Origin: Vibrio sp. B1FLJ16
Lineage (GTDB): Bacteria; Pseudomonadota; Gammaproteobacteria; Enterobacterales; Vibrionaceae
DNA: 64,000 nt
Direction of reading: 5' to 3'
Assembly: GCF_905175385.1 (NCBI RefSeq)
Contig: NZ_HG992749.1
Span: 2,232,001 to 2,296,000, forward strand
Under the pieces are notes generated by a model. The model was not told the DNA's origin, did not search any database, and was given only the letters and a program-made list of their open reading frames with translations. Below are positions 63,870 to 64,000 of this stretch, in pieces. Position numbers and translations under genes: made by a program. Each line of letters opens with the position of its first letter. Position 1 is the first letter of the stretch.

Positions 63870-64000
63870 ATGACTGAGCAAAAATACATTATTGCCCTAG
63901 ACCAGGGAACGACGAGCTCTCGCGCCGTCATTCTTGATCATGATGCCAATATCATTAACGTCGCTCAGAGAGAGTTTACCCAAATTTACCCTCAGGCAGG
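63870..64000 (+). CDS. glpK: Glycerol kinase (5' part only, truncated by the window end)
   Basis: Phosphorylates glycerol to glycerol-3-phosphate. The 43 visible codons, [20 protein letters not shown]..., contain the ATP-binding phosphate-1 motif DQGTTSSRA typical of FGGY kinases. AAAGGA lies 8-12 bases before the ATG. The gene continues past the window. Confidence 0.95.
   Translation, partial: MTEQKYIIALDQGTTSSRAVILDHDANIINVAQREFTQIYPQA

Overview
The window is a stretch of a gammaproteobacterial chromosome, almost certainly Vibrio and most like the Harveyi clade. Evidence for this: a complete Na+-NQR locus (nqrABCDEF-apbE-nqrM), an OmpK-type Tsx-family porin, a long (343-residue) DapD, a secreted multi-Ig GH18 chitinase, a CsrB-family RNA, and several Vibrio-type small DUF genes (DUF3549, DUF3301, DUF2789, DUF2850, DUF4250). 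The species cannot be fixed by eye. There is no prophage, integron, CRISPR array, IS transposase, rRNA or tRNA; this is mostly core genome.

Layout. 1-6.6 kb: end of map, glnD, yaeH, then truC-yqcC opposed to DUF3549-DUF3301 genes. 6.5-8.8 kb: a GNAT gene, an AT-rich gap, a CsrB-type regulatory RNA on the minus strand with an upstream VarA/UvrY box, then a small KfrA-like gene and yaiI. 8.9-15.8 kb: AbgT-type transporter, the Zur-type alternative ribosomal proteins L31/L36, trmO, proS, yaeP, a DUF4250 gene and an NSS transporter. 16-23.6 kb: chitinase, a frameshifted DUF2884 gene, a GreA-like factor, a RecQ-like helicase, LexA-controlled dinB and a DUF2789 gene. 23.7-31 kb: the Na+-NQR operon, with nqrF interrupted by an apparent single-base deletion. 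31.4-35.8 kb: bolA, rlmG, yajG, a periplasmic cyclophilin and ampG. 35.9-39.2 kb: a four-gene minus-strand operon (LON-N protein, DUF4397 lipoprotein, ECF sigma factor, ChrR-type anti-sigma) with a promoter resembling that sigma factor's own recognition site. 39.4-47.8 kb: ompK, panE, yajL, csdA, csdE, tcdA, mltA, a DUF2850 gene and argA. 47.8-58 kb: a small unknown gene with a structured leader, then recC-recB-recD. 58.2-64 kb: an MscS-type channel, a TDT-family exporter divergent from a YeiE-like LysR regulator, SOS gene yebG, a MITE-like palindromic repeat, dapD and the start of glpK.

How the parts work together. NqrA-F form the sodium-pumping quinone reductase; ApbE attaches FMN to NqrB and NqrC, and NqrM is needed for maturation. 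RecBCD, RecQ-like, DinB and YebG are repair functions, and the last two carry recognisable LexA boxes. CsdA, CsdE and TcdA act together in making cyclic t6A in tRNA, and TrmO and TruC are further tRNA modifiers. YajG, AmpG and MltA concern the envelope or peptidoglycan turnover. The sigma/ChrR operon looks like a photo-oxidative or peroxide stress module of the RpoE-ChrR type, with two unusual passengers.

The observations most worth checking are two apparent single-base frameshifts (nqrF and the DUF2884 gene), the sigma/ChrR operon and its promoter palindrome, the structured leader in front of a 62-codon gene at 48.0 kb, the tandem hairpins in the nqrA leader, and clustered TGACAAAT sites in front of the AbgT-type gene. 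I found no clear new multi-gene system.
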